A stretch of 64,000 nt of DNA. Origin: Sphaerisporangium krabiense. Its GTDB lineage: Bacteria; Actinomycetota; Actinomycetes; Streptosporangiales; Streptosporangiaceae. Below the pieces are notes generated by a model, which ran no database searches, was not told the origin of the DNA, and saw only the letters and a list, made by a program, of their open reading frames with translations. The translations under genes and the position numbers were made by a program. The stretch covers positions 1,488,001 to 1,552,000 of the forward strand of contig NZ_JACHBR010000001.1 of the NCBI RefSeq assembly GCF_014200435.1, given 5' to 3'. How positions within the stretch are numbered: the first letter of the stretch is position 1; every line of letters starts with the position of its first letter. Of the stretch, positions 51,996 to 60,999 are shown piece after piece.

Positions 51996-52526
51996 ATGAG
52001 CGAGGAGTTGGGCGACGTGGTGCACGAGGAGAAGAACGGGGAGGTGACTCTGGCGGACCTGCGGCACGAGGTGCGCCAGCTCATCTCCGACGTGGGCCGG
52101 CCGATCCGCCGGGTCAGTCTCAAGGCGGGGACGGCCGTCATCGAGGTGGAGTGGGAGTCCAGCGCTGACGGCGCGGCCGCGGAGGCGTCCCGCCCCGCGC
52201 CCGCCGCGCCGCCGCGCGACCAGCAGGCCGCCGCGCCCGCTCCTCCTCCCCCCGCCGCGGAGCAGGCCCCGGACCGCCACCGCATCGTCGCGCCGCTCGT
52301 CGGCACCTTCTACGGCGCGCCCTCGCCGGGCGCGGAGCCGTTCGTGGGCGTCGGCGACGTCGTGCAGGCGGGCAAGCAGGTGGCCATCGTCGAGGCGATG
52401 AAGCTGATGAACGCGGTGACCGCCGACCGTTCCGGCACGGTGGTGTCGATCGAGGTGAGCGACGGCGAGTTCGTCGAGTACGGCCAGACGCTCATCGTCA
52501 TCGAGCCCGCCGACGGGCCTGAGTAG
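51996..52526 (+). CDS. accB: Biotin carboxyl carrier protein (AccB type)
   Basis: A 176-residue carrier. An N-terminal helical segment is followed by an Ala/Pro-rich linker (about 58-92) and the biotinyl domain with E-A-M-K-L-M-N near 133, where the lysine is biotinylated. It has the E. coli AccB 'thumb' region F-Y-G-A-P-S-P-G-A-E-P-F. Only 3 bp separate it from the AccDA stop, and it is followed 10 bp later by AccC. Confidence 0.94.
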   Translation: MSEELGDVVHEEKNGEVTLADLRHEVRQLISDVGRPIRRVSLKAGTAVIEVEWESSADGAAAEASRPAPAAPPRDQQAAAPAPPPPAAEQAPDRHRIVAPLVGTFYGAPSPGAEPFVGVGDVVQAGKQVAIVEAMKLMNAVTADRSGTVVSIEVSDGEFVEYGQTLIVIEPADGPE

Positions 52527-52536
52527 GGAGCGGCGC

Positions 52537-53901
52537 ATGTTCCGCAAGGTGCTCGTCGCCAACCGCGGCGAGATCGCGTTACGCGTGCTCCGCGCCTGCA
52601 AGGAGCTCGGCATCCGCACGGTCGCCGTCTACTCCACCGCCGACGCCGACTCCCTGCCGGTGCGCCTGGCCGACGAGTCGGTCTGCATCGGCCCGCCCGC
52701 CTCCCGGCTCAGCTACCTCAACGTGCCGAACATCATCGGCGCCGCGCTGAAGACCGGCGCCGACGCGATCCACCCCGGGTACGGCTTCCTGTCGGAGGAC
52801 CCGTACTTCGCGGAGATCTGCGCCGACAACGGCATCACCTTCGTCGGCCCGCCGCCGGAGGTCATGGAGCACCTCGGGGACAAGTCGACGGCGCGCAAGC
52901 TCATGCAGGACGCGGGGCTCCCCCTGCTGCCCGGGACGGTCAGCCCCATCGTCTCGGCCGAGGAGGCGCTCGCCCTCGCCGACGAGATCGGCTACCCGGT
53001 GGTGCTCAAGGCGTCCGCCGGGGGCGGCGGCCGGGGCATCACCGTGGTGCAGCGCCGCGAGGACCTGCCCGAGGCCGTGCGCGCCACCCGCGCCAACGCC
53101 CAGGCCCTCTTCAAGGACGCCGCGATCTACCTGGAGAAGTACCTCACCGGCGCCCGGCACATCGAGGTGCAGGTGATGGCGGACGACTACGGCACCGTCG
53201 TCCACCTCGGCGAGCGCGACTGCTCGGTGCAGCGGCGCAAGCAGAAGCTGATCGAGGAGTCCCCCTCGGCCGTCGTGGACGCCGGCCTGCGGGCGCGCAT
53301 CGGGCAGGCCGCGGTCGACGGCGCCCGCTCGGTGGGCTACCGGGGCGCCGGCACGATGGAGTTCCTGCTGGACGGCGAGGGCCGGTTCTGGTTCATGGAG
53401 ATGAACGCCCGGATCCAGGTGGAGCACCCGGTCACCGAGATGGTGACGGGCGTGGACCTGGTCCGCGAGCAGCTCCGCGTGGCGGCGGGCGAGCCGATGT
53501 CCCTGCGCCAGGAGACCATCGACCTGCGCGGCCACGCGATCGAGTGCCGGATCAACGCCGAGAACGCCGCCGCCGGCTTCGCCCCGACCCCCGGACGCCT
53601 GGACCGCTTCGACGTCCCCGGCGGGCCGTGGGTCCGCCTGGACACGCACTGCCTGACCGGCACCCGGGTGCCGCCCTACTACGATTCCTTGATCGCCAAG
53701 CTGATAGTGTGGGGGCCGGACCGGGACGCCGCGCTCGACCGCATGGCCCGGGCCCTCGACGAGTTCCAGATCGAAGGCCGCGGGGTACATACCACTATCG
53801 AGCTGCACCGCCGCGTCCTCGAACACCCCGAGTTCCGGGCCGGCAGCGTCACCACCCAGTTTCTCGACCAGTATCTGAGCGGCAATGGCACGCCCCCGTA
53901 G
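52537..53901 (+). CDS. accC: Acetyl-CoA carboxylase biotin carboxylase
   Basis: A 454-residue ATP-grasp enzyme that carboxylates biotin on BCCP. It starts M-F-R-K-V-L-V-A-N-R-G-E-I-A. The glycine-rich ATP loop K-A-S-A-G-G-G-G-R-G lies near 159-168, followed by V-E-H-P-V-T-E near 293 and M-E-M-N-A-R-I-Q at 286-293. The length is right for a stand-alone AccC without fused BCCP, unlike AccA3 of primary metabolism. Residue 15 is a TTA leucine codon, rare in this genome and a possible bldA-type translational control point. GGAGCGGCGC before ATG 52537 gives a usable ribosome site. Confidence 0.94.
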   Translation: MFRKVLVANRGEIALRVLRACKELGIRTVAVYSTADADSLPVRLADESVCIGPPASRLSYLNVPNIIGAALKTGADAIHPGYGFLSEDPYFAEICADNGITFVGPPPEVMEHLGDKSTARKLMQDAGLPLLPGTVSPIVSAEEALALADEIGYPVVLKASAGGGGRGITVVQRREDLPEAVRATRANAQALFKDAAIYLEKYLTGARHIEVQVMADDYGTVVHLGERDCSVQRRKQKLIEESPSAVVDAGLRARIGQAAVDGARSVGYRGAGTMEFLLDGEGRFWFMEMNARIQVEHPVTEMVTGVDLVREQLRVAAGEPMSLRQETIDLRGHAIECRINAENAAAGFAPTPGRLDRFDVPGGPWVRLDTHCLTGTRVPPYYDSLIAKLIVWGPDRDAALDRMARALDEFQIEGRGVHTTIELHRRVLEHPEFRAGSVTTQFLDQYLSGNGTPP

Positions 53902-54019
53902 CCTGTGAGCCCCCCCGGGGCCGATCGGCGCGGGCCCGCGCCGCCGGCGAGGCGGTGCGGGGACCCGGCCGCGGGGCCGGATCGGCACAGGTTCCCGCAT
54001 CGGCGGAAGGTGATTCCAG

Positions 54020-54172
54020 ATGGACCACGACAGGTCGGACATCGCGCACGACGCCGAGCTCGACGAGACCATGGACTCCCTCAGGACGGCCCTCGGCGGC
54101 GTGCCCCGCGGCCTGACCGACCGCCTGGCCTCGACCCTCGACGCGGCCCGCGACCTCCGCGACCTTTCCTGA
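54020..54172 (+). CDS. Small acidic helical protein
   Basis: A 50-residue frame (M-D-H-D-R-S-D-I-A-H-D-A-E-L-D) that is acidic and helical, ending R-D-L-R-D-L-S. A GGAAGG precedes the ATG at a somewhat long distance. It follows accC by 118 bp in the same direction and converges with the 54206 gene. No family is recognised; codon use is coding-like, but so short a frame in GC-rich DNA could be chance. Confidence 0.45.
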   Translation: MDHDRSDIAHDAELDETMDSLRTALGGVPRGLTDRLASTLDAARDLRDLS

Positions 54173-54205
54173 ACGTCCCGCGCGCCGCCACGGGCGCGCG
54201 GCCGG

Positions 54206-54517
54206 TCACGTGGCGATCGTGAGCTTGTCGGCGGTGCGCGAGAGCACCGTCAGCTCGAAGGGGGCGGCGCGGCCGTCCGGGAAGGTCACGCGCACGTGGC
54301 CGTCCCGGGCCCGCCAGCGCCCCGCCACCTCCCGCGGCCGGTCGTCCGGCCCCGGGCGCAGTTCCACGAACGTGCCGTCCGGGCGGAACTCCAGGCCGCG
54401 GCGCGGCCTTCTCGACGGCCGGAACGGGTGGTCCGCGGGACGGTAGACGGCCGTGCCGCCGGTGTCCTCCTCGTAGGAGTGCAGCCAGGCGCCGGTGACG
54501 TCGGGCTCCCTGGTCAC
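54206..54517 (-). CDS. Small protein linked to the metalloprotease
   Basis: A 103-residue, beta-rich protein (T-G-A-W-L-H-S-Y-E-E-D near the start; R-P-D-G-T-F-V-E-L and G-R-W-R-A-R-D-G-H-V-R-V-T in the middle) with a lipocalin-like strand pattern. I do not recognise the family. GTG 54517 has GAAGGGCGG upstream and lies 19 bp after the metalloprotease stop, so it belongs to the NACHT-protease operon. An inhibitor, chaperone or substrate role for the protease is possible but unsupported. Confidence 0.65.
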   Translation of the reverse strand: MTREPDVTGAWLHSYEEDTGGTAVYRPADHPFRPSRRPRRGLEFRPDGTFVELRPGPDDRPREVAGRWRARDGHVRVTFPDGRAAPFELTVLSRTADKLTIAT

Positions 54518-54536
54518 GCGCCGCCCTTCGCCGGGG

Positions 54537-55658
54537 TCATCCGCCCGCCTGGTCGACGACCATGCCGAGCGCGGCGCGGATGTCGCTCAGGACCTCCGCG
54601 GTCAGCCGCTCGCTGTCGTGCAGCAGCCGCTCCACCTCGCCGTCGTGGGCGGGCCCGCCCGGCCCTGGGACGGGCACACCGGCCGTGGCCGGCGTGGGCG
54701 CGGCGGCCGGAGCGCGTGCCAGCAGCGGCGCGACCAGGAGCGACGCCCGCGACCCCTCCAGGCAGGCGTTCATGCGCGTCACCTGGCCGGAGGTGAACAT
54801 GAACATGGCCGCGTCGTCGGTGTAGTCCATGAAGTTCATGAACATGTCGCCGTTCGGGCCGTTCTCGCAGGTCACGTGCGGGAAGGCCGGCCTGCCGTGG
54901 TTCGCGCCCGCCTGGTTCGGCGTGTCGGCGACCTTGTCGTCGCTGCTGCACGCCCCGTCGTCGTCGCCCCAGATGTGGTACAGGTCCAGCCAGTGCCCGA
55001 TCTCGTGGGTGGCGGTGCGCCCGCCGTCGAAGGGCGCCGCCGCCGTCCCCGTCGTCCCGAACGCCGAGTGCAGGATCACCACGCCGTCGGTCTGCGGCGG
55101 GCCGCCGGGGAACTGCGCGTAGCCGAGAAGGCCGCCGCCCAGCGCGCACACCCACAGGTTGAGGTACTGGTCGCTGGGCCAGGGGTCGGAACCGCCGGTG
55201 ACGTGCGACTTCACGCCGTCGTCCCAGCTGAAGACCCGTTCGCCGGTGGCCACCCTGACGATACCGTCCGTCGGCGCGCCGTCCGGGTCGCGGTCGGCGA
55301 GGCGGAACTCGACGCGCGCGTCGGTCACCAGCGACCGCCACACCGGCGGCACGCCGCCGACGTCCGGGTTGGCGGCGCGGAAGTCCCGGTTGAGCACGTC
55401 GATCTGGCTGTGGACCTGGTCCGCGCCGATGTCCTGCTCGGGCGCGGCGCGGTTGTGCACCACGTGCACGACGACCGGGATGGTGACCACCTCGGTCCGC
55501 GCGGGGGCGCGGCGGCCCTGCTCGTACCGCAGCGCGCGGTTCTCGATCGCCGCCCGGCGCGCACGGTAGGTCATGCTCTCGTTGAGCAGCCTGCGGTGCA
55601 CCAGCATGGTGCCGCACAGGTCGCGGGCCGGTGGTTGCGGGAAGCCGGGTTCTGTCAT
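54537..55658 (-). CDS. M43 (pappalysin-like) zinc metalloprotease
   Basis: A 373-residue protease with the extended zinc site [11 protein letters not shown] near residue 214 and the downstream N-F-M-D-Y-T Met-turn-like region near 278, both hallmarks of M43 metzincins. No signal peptide is seen; the protein starts [18 protein letters not shown], so it may act inside the cell. A C-terminal Pro/Ala linker leads to a helical tail. ATG 55658 overlaps the NACHT stop (ATGA) and has GGAGGG upstream, so the two proteins are made together. Confidence 0.88.
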   Translation of the reverse strand: MTEPGFPQPPARDLCGTMLVHRRLLNESMTYRARRAAIENRALRYEQGRRAPARTEVVTIPVVVHVVHNRAAPEQDIGADQVHSQIDVLNRDFRAANPDVGGVPPVWRSLVTDARVEFRLADRDPDGAPTDGIVRVATGERVFSWDDGVKSHVTGGSDPWPSDQYLNLWVCALGGGLLGYAQFPGGPPQTDGVVILHSAFGTTGTAAAPFDGGRTATHEIGHWLDLYHIWGDDDGACSSDDKVADTPNQAGANHGRPAFPHVTCENGPNGDMFMNFMDYTDDAAMFMFTSGQVTRMNACLEGSRASLLVAPLLARAPAAAPTPATAGVPVPGPGGPAHDGEVERLLHDSERLTAEVLSDIRAALGMVVDQAGG

Positions 55659-57799
55659 GGCCGTCCCTCCTGGTCCAATCGGGGCGCGGGTGCCGCGCCT
55701 GTCCCGTCCTGGGAGAGGTGCTTTTGCAGTTCGTAGTTCCTGAACTGGTAGAAGGGCCCTTCGGTGCGGAGCAGGCCGAGGCGGTGGGCGTCGTCGAAGA
55801 AGCTCATGGCGCGGAGCGGCAGCCGTCCCTTCCCGGCCAGCCGGGGCATGGTGACGCTGTAGGCCAGCCAGGCGTGGTGGCTGCCGAGGACGAGCCCGAG
55901 CACGAGGCCGAGCAGCACCCCGCCGACGATCACGGTCGGTCCGTCCAGCCCGGCGGCCCACCCGATGGCGCCCGCCATGAGCCCGATCGCCGCCCCGCTG
56001 ACCGCGCGGACCAGCGTGAGGTTCATGTCGGCCTTCCAGGTGGAGCGGGGCGACCGCGCGGTGGTGCTCTTGGTGGGGCGCTCGACGAACCGGCTCAGGC
56101 CGATCGTCACGAGGAACATGAGCGCGGACAGCGCCCCGATCATGAGCGCGCTGCGCGCCTGACCGCCGCCCATGCCCCAGCCCACGACCGCGCCGAGCAG
56201 CCCGACGATCAGCCCGTCCCTGAGCGCCCCGACGACCAGCGAGCGCCGTCCGTGGAGCTGGAAGCCGGCGCGGCCCGGCGCCTCGCTGAACCACGTCCCG
56301 CTCATGACCACGACGACGAGCGCCGCCAGGACGCCGGCCACCAGGCCCACCGGCGGCGACACCGTCACCAGGCCGAGCACGGCCCCGACCACGACCCCGG
56401 TCCCGAGACCCACCAGCGCCCGGACCGGCCAGGTGGAGGTGTAGCCCGCGAGCCGCCACCAGGCCATGTCGCGGGCGTCCTCGCCGGAGACCAGGAGCTG
56501 GCGGGAGAGATAGGCCAGCCATCGCCGCACCTGGTCGGGGCTCCAGGCGTGCCGGGGACGGAACGGCTCGGCGGCGGCGGGGGGACGGGAGTCGACCACG
56601 GCCGGGATGAGGCGGTCGCAGAGGTGGTCGTTCAGGGTGGACGCGTCGCCCTGGCCGAGGGTGAGCAGCGGGGCCGGATCCCGCCGGGAGGAGACGTAGG
56701 CGGCGCGGACCAGCCAGAGACCGAGCGGCGTGCTCGTCACCTCGGCGAGGGCGGGCACGGCGCCCTTCCGCAGCGCGTCCAGGACCCGCTGCCATGAGGG
56801 CGGGGGCCTGCGGGGCAGGCATGCCTCCAGGTAGCCGGCGGACGCGGTGGCGGACAGCGGGTGGGGCTCGATGACCGCCGCGGCGGTGAGGACGTCCCCC
56901 GCCGCCTCGACCGACTCGGCGAACTCGGCCGTGCGGCAGGTCACGATCAGCTGGTCGGAGTCCGACATCGACCGGTTCAGCGTGGACAGGATGCCGGCCC
57001 CGGCGTCTCCGGGCAGCTCGTCCAGACCGTCGAGGATGGGCAGCACCTCGCCGCGGACCGCGAGCGTGACCGGGGCGTCGGGGGGGAGCCCTTCCGCGCG
57101 CAGGGCGGGGTAGTCCATGTCGAGGCAGGCCGCCACCCAGTCGTGCAGGCGCGGATGCGCGTCGGTGTCCCAGCGGGCCGCCGACAGCAGGATCGGGATG
57201 GGCTCGTCGGGCTGCCGCGTTCTCAGCAACTCCATGATGAGCTGGACGGCCAGGGTCGTCTTGCCCGATCCCGGGCCGCCGAGGATCACCAGGCGGCGGC
57301 ATCGCAGCGCGCGGAAGTCCTCCGCCATGGCGGCGATGTGGTCGGTGAGGCTGGGGAAGCTGACGGAGCCCTCGGCGATCAGGCGGGGGTGGTCCATGAG
57401 CTCCTCGTGCTCGGTGGACCGCCACGGCACGGGGATCGGCTCGGGGTCCGCGAGCGACCGCAGGATCGTCTCGTCCTGCCACTTCTCGGCGGCCAGACCG
57501 GCGAGGGTGTCCTTGGCCCTGCCGACGTCCGTCGGCGTCGGGGCGGGCGCGGGCCGCAGCGACCTGCGCCACGTGGTCAGGAGGAGCAGCACTCCGTTCA
57601 TCAGGCCCACGACGCCGCCCGCTGTCGTCAGGATCTGTGTGGCGTTCAGGGAGTGGACCTTGCTGCCCTCCTCTGAGGGGAACCCTTGCCTCAGCAGCAC
57701 CAGAATGAGGACGCCGACGGCCAGGGACACGAGCCCCAGCACCAGAGACCGCCTGGCCGACGATCGGCGCCTTCCGTAAACCGCCGCCATAACCCCCAT
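55655..57799 (-). CDS. Membrane-embedded NACHT NTPase
   Basis: A 714-residue STAND ATPase. Two N-terminal membrane helices (about 18-37 and 55-77) precede a NACHT domain with P-loop G-G-P-G-S-G-K180-T-T and Walker B I-L-D-G-L-D-E-L near 255-262. A winged-helix/helical region runs to about 430, then several Gly/Ala/Val-rich membrane segments (about 440-640), and a soluble tail ends the protein. Such proteins are switch NTPases in signalling or immunity. Here no repeat sensor domain is present; the C-terminal membrane region takes its place. Translationally coupled to the metalloprotease, the likely output component. Confidence 0.87.
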   Translation of the reverse strand: MGVMAAVYGRRRSSARRSLVLGLVSLAVGVLILVLLRQGFPSEEGSKVHSLNATQILTTAGGVVGLMNGVLLLLTTWRRSLRPAPAPTPTDVGRAKDTLAGLAAEKWQDETILRSLADPEPIPVPWRSTEHEELMDHPRLIAEGSVSFPSLTDHIAAMAEDFRALRCRRLVILGGPGSGKTTLAVQLIMELLRTRQPDEPIPILLSAARWDTDAHPRLHDWVAACLDMDYPALRAEGLPPDAPVTLAVRGEVLPILDGLDELPGDAGAGILSTLNRSMSDSDQLIVTCRTAEFAESVEAAGDVLTAAAVIEPHPLSATASAGYLEACLPRRPPPSWQRVLDALRKGAVPALAEVTSTPLGLWLVRAAYVSSRRDPAPLLTLGQGDASTLNDHLCDRLIPAVVDSRPPAAAEPFRPRHAWSPDQVRRWLAYLSRQLLVSGEDARDMAWWRLAGYTSTWPVRALVGLGTGVVVGAVLGLVTVSPPVGLVAGVLAALVVVVMSGTWFSEAPGRAGFQLHGRRSLVVGALRDGLIVGLLGAVVGWGMGGGQARSALMIGALSALMFLVTIGLSRFVERPTKSTTARSPRSTWKADMNLTLVRAVSGAAIGLMAGAIGWAAGLDGPTVIVGGVLLGLVLGLVLGSHHAWLAYSVTMPRLAGKGRLPLRAMSFFDDAHRLGLLRTEGPFYQFRNYELQKHLSQDGTGAAPAPRLDQEGRP

Positions 57800-57869
57800 G
57801 ATGCGATCCGGTGATATCCGGTCGTAACTACGGCTTGCATAGCGAACGGTCTAATGAACGGAAAGCCTT

Positions 57870-59264
57870 CTACGTTTGCCCATATGTACGGCAATTCTCC
57901 GGCATCAGTCGGCAGGCGGGCCCTCCATTCGCCCGCGCGGCCGCCCCGTTCGCGGCGGCGGCTCGTCCTCGTGCGCCCGGCACCATCAGGTTGCCGTCCG
58001 TGATCAACATGAACCGCTCCAGGCCCGGCACGACGACGTGCACGACGGTGATCTCGCCGGGGAGCACGGCCACCGTGCGGTAATAGGGCGTACGGCCGTG
58101 CGCGGCGAGCGTGGCGACCAGCTCGCGCACCCGGTCGCGGGGGTGCGCGGGCGCGGGCTCCCGGCCCAGGGGCACCGTGCGGGCGTCGCGCAGGTGCGCG
58201 GTGAGATCGAACCGCCCGCACGCGTGCAACTCGGGATGCCGGGCCAGCCCTCTCAGGTCACCACGCCGCGCCGACCAGGACAGAGACTCGGCCGCCACCG
58301 TCTGGACGAGCTCGGCGACCGCGCGCCGCGCCGCGTGCGCCGGACTCGCCGACGCGCCCGAGCCCCGCCGATGCGGCCGGCCGCCGTCCGGAGCCACGTA
58401 CGCCAGCATGACCGGCACCCCCAGATCGGCGGTGACGTCCACCAGCCACACCGGCCCCCCGGCGAGCCGCTCCGCCCGCGCGAGACCGCGCGCCAGATCG
58501 GACGGCAGCGTGGCGGCATCCACCACGGCAGGCCGAAACCGCCCTCGCCCGAGAAAGGCACGCACCAGCACCAGGGACAGCGCGTCACGCTCGACCGTCT
58601 CGTTCAGCGCATGCAGCAACGCCTCATCCGCCGTGACCCCGATCGCCGAACCGCTGTTACAGCTGTAACGCATCAACCGGCCGTAGTCACAGAAGTCCCC
58701 GACACGCTCCCGCAGCCCCGCCGCGCCCGTCTCCACGTACCAGGGACACGACACGAACAACGGCACCGCGACCCCATCCCCCACCCCGACCGGCCGATAA
58801 CGGCAACAGGCCACCCGCCCGCCACCCGACACCGCCCGCGACGTCGAGGCCGTGGTCTCCGCCGCCCCCGCCGTCCGCGACATGTCCGCCAGTGCCAGGA
58901 GCCATGGCTCGTCGGCCAGTGGTCCGGCGGCGAGGTGCGCCGTCTCCTCCATCGCCACGCACGCGGCGTCGAACCCATCCGGCCCGGTCACATGGTGCTC
59001 AAGCGCCTCGAACAGCGCCCCCACCCGGGCCTCGTCGTACCGCCCTTTGCCCATCCCCCGCGCCGACGGCAGCAGGGTCCCGTCCGCGGTACGCACCTGG
59101 CAGACAGCCGCGCACAGCCGGTCGTCACCGGCCGACTCGGCATCCCGCGGCAACTCCGCGTCCCCGGGCGACTCGCCATCACCGGCCAGGAAGAGGACCT
59201 CGGGCGTCAGTCCGAGCCCGGCCAGCGCGCCCCTAACGCGCCGCTCGGCCTCCGGCAGCGCCAC
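57870..59264 (-). CDS. YcaO-domain ATP-dependent cyclodehydratase-like protein
   Basis: A 464-residue YcaO enzyme. Key ATP-site elements are visible: S-A-R-G-M-G-K-G-R-Y-D-E-A near 68, A-L-F-E-A-L-E-H-H near 83, and H-A-L-N-E-T-V-E-R-D-A near 225. YcaO proteins activate a peptide backbone amide for azoline, thioamide or amidine formation. No E1-like/ocin-ThiF partner, TfuA or dehydrogenase is adjacent, and the C-terminal P-x-P-x-P found in azoline-forming members is absent. GTG 59264 follows GGAGGAG perfectly, making the ATG at 59315 less likely. The start lies inside the end of the small upstream gene. Confidence 0.87.
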   Translation of the reverse strand: MALPEAERRVRGALAGLGLTPEVLFLAGDGESPGDAELPRDAESAGDDRLCAAVCQVRTADGTLLPSARGMGKGRYDEARVGALFEALEHHVTGPDGFDAACVAMEETAHLAAGPLADEPWLLALADMSRTAGAAETTASTSRAVSGGGRVACCRYRPVGVGDGVAVPLFVSCPWYVETGAAGLRERVGDFCDYGRLMRYSCNSGSAIGVTADEALLHALNETVERDALSLVLVRAFLGRGRFRPAVVDAATLPSDLARGLARAERLAGGPVWLVDVTADLGVPVMLAYVAPDGGRPHRRGSGASASPAHAARRAVAELVQTVAAESLSWSARRGDLRGLARHPELHACGRFDLTAHLRDARTVPLGREPAPAHPRDRVRELVATLAAHGRTPYYRTVAVLPGEITVVHVVVPGLERFMLITDGNLMVPGARGRAAAANGAAARANGGPACRLMPENCRTYGQT

Positions 59265-59388
59265 GACGCGCTCCTCCGGCGTCCTTCCCGCGAAGGAGCT
59301 CTTCGAGCCGCTCATTCTCGGCGTCCGTCAGTTCCTGGCCTTCCGCATCAAGCGACTCGGCCTTCGTGTAGTCCAGCCCACGACCCAT
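59233..59388 (-). CDS. Small protein upstream of YcaO, possible precursor or accessory peptide
   Basis: A 51-residue frame with a strong ribosome site (AAGGGAGG, 8 bases before ATG 59388) and a 32-bp overlap with the YcaO start. The first two thirds are acidic and helical (T-D-A-E-N-E-R-L-E-E-L-L), like a leader peptide; the end is Gly/Ala/Arg-rich (A-G-G-A-R-R-G-A-A-G-G-R-A-A-R) with no Cys and few Ser/Thr. If it is a YcaO substrate, the chemistry would have to be on backbone amides other than heterocycles. It could also be only a translational coupler. Confidence 0.55.
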   Translation of the reverse strand: MGRGLDYTKAESLDAEGQELTDAENERLEELLRGKDAGGARRGAAGGRAAR

Positions 59389-59581
59389 GACATCCGCCTC
59401 CCTTCTCAAGTCCCGTGCCCGGACGCCCCTCCCGCGAATACCACGAGCCCGCATACACCGTTGAACGCCCTGAATATCCGCACGCCGATACAACCCACGA
59501 AACCCGAAAGACCCGAAAATCAATATTCATCCGCTCGGAGGCGGCGCGATACCGGCCGGAACCTCCCCACAGCGGCTCGTC

Positions 59582-60940
59582 TCAGTGCTTCCAGCGGGTG
59601 CGCCGGGCGATCTCATCGGGTGTGGCCCCGGCGAAAAGCGCGATCTCGCCGCGGCGCACGGTCGCGACCGTGTCGATGACGGCCTCGCCGAAGGCGTCCT
59701 TCAGCGTGGCGTCGGCCTCGAACGCCGCCACGGCCTCCTCCAGCGAGGACGGCAGCGGCGTGACGTCGTCGCCCAGCGTGGCCGGGTCGACGTCCACGGG
59801 CTCGGGCAGCGTGCCCCGCTCGGCGACGCCCGCGCGCCCGGCGGCGAGGAGCGCGGCCAGCGCCAGGTAGGGGTTGGCGGCCGCGTCGAAGCACTTGACC
59901 TCCAGATTGGCCGCCCGCCCGCGCTCGCCCGCCGACCCGGTGACGAACCGCAGCGCCGCCTCCCGATTCTCCAGACCCCAGCAGGCGTACGCGCCCGCCC
60001 AGTGCGAGGGGACCAGCCGCAGATAGCTGGCCACGGACGGCGCGCCGACCGCGAGCAGGGCGGGCAGGCGGGACAGGACGCCCGCGGCGAACCCCTCCCC
60101 CTCCGCGGTGAGGCCGTACCGGCGGTCGCCGCCCGCCATCAGGTTGGCGCCGTCCCGCCACAGGCTGAGATGGACGTGCCCCCCATTGCCCACCCCGTCG
60201 GCCAGCACCTTCGGCGAGAAGGACGCGCGCAGGCCGTGGTTCAGGCTGACGGCGCGGATCGTCTCGCGAACGAGGACGGCGGTGTCGGCGGCCCCCACCG
60301 GGTCCTCCGCCGCGACCGACACCTCGTACTGCCCGGCCGCGTACTCGGGGTGGATCTGTTCGACCGCCACCCCCGACGCCGCCAGCGTCTCGACGATGTC
60401 ACGCAGGTAGGCGGACCGCTCGGTCAGCCGCGTCATCCCGTACGCCGGCCCGGTGCAGGCGGGGACGAAGTCGTCGCCGTCCCCCACGGACGCCGCCCAC
60501 TCGACCTCGAAGGACGCCCGCACCGAGAAGCCGCCCTCGGCCAGGCGCGCCACCTCACGGCGGACCAGGTGACGCCCGTCCAGCGGATGCGGCGCGCCTT
60601 CCTGGTCATACCGGTCCGCCGGCGCCCACGCCCACCCGGGCAGCGCGGGCAGCACCACCAGCCGGTCGAGATCGGGATACAGACGCAGGTCCCCCACGGG
60701 CCCCCCGGCGAAGCGGCCGCTCACGATCGAGTCATCGAGCAGAAACGTGTCGAACACCGGCGAAGCCCCCACCCCCCACACGGCCACATGCTCCAACCGC
60801 CCGACCGGCACGCCCTTAACCCGAGTCACCCCACTGGTATCCACCCACGTGACGGCGACCTCCCCGACCCCGCCCGCACAGATCACCCCCGCGACCTTCC
60901 GCGCCGCCTCACCCCGCCGCCCACGCTCCCGCTCATCCAC
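59582..60940 (-). CDS. Glutamine synthetase-family enzyme (GlnA-like)
   Basis: A 452-residue member of the GS superfamily. The C-terminal catalytic domain has F-E-V-E-W near residue 140, the metal/glutamate segment G-N-G-G-H-V-H-L-S-L near 253, and N-R-E-A-A-L-R-F-V near 325. It lacks the adenylylation-site sequence and Lys-rich features of true GlnA, so it more likely ligates glutamate to an amine or polyamine (gamma-glutamylamide synthetase type). GTG 60940 is the start. It stands alone between the YcaO unit and the glycosyltransferase; the substrate is unknown. Confidence 0.87.
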   Translation of the reverse strand: MDERERGRRGEAARKVAGVICAGGVGEVAVTWVDTSGVTRVKGVPVGRLEHVAVWGVGASPVFDTFLLDDSIVSGRFAGGPVGDLRLYPDLDRLVVLPALPGWAWAPADRYDQEGAPHPLDGRHLVRREVARLAEGGFSVRASFEVEWAASVGDGDDFVPACTGPAYGMTRLTERSAYLRDIVETLAASGVAVEQIHPEYAAGQYEVSVAAEDPVGAADTAVLVRETIRAVSLNHGLRASFSPKVLADGVGNGGHVHLSLWRDGANLMAGGDRRYGLTAEGEGFAAGVLSRLPALLAVGAPSVASYLRLVPSHWAGAYACWGLENREAALRFVTGSAGERGRAANLEVKCFDAAANPYLALAALLAAGRAGVAERGTLPEPVDVDPATLGDDVTPLPSSLEEAVAAFEADATLKDAFGEAVIDTVATVRRGEIALFAGATPDEIARRTRWKH

Positions 60941-60999
60941 CCCGCCATCTTCCCCACCCCGACCCGCCCGCGTCGACAGAACGCGGCCGTGGCATGTCC

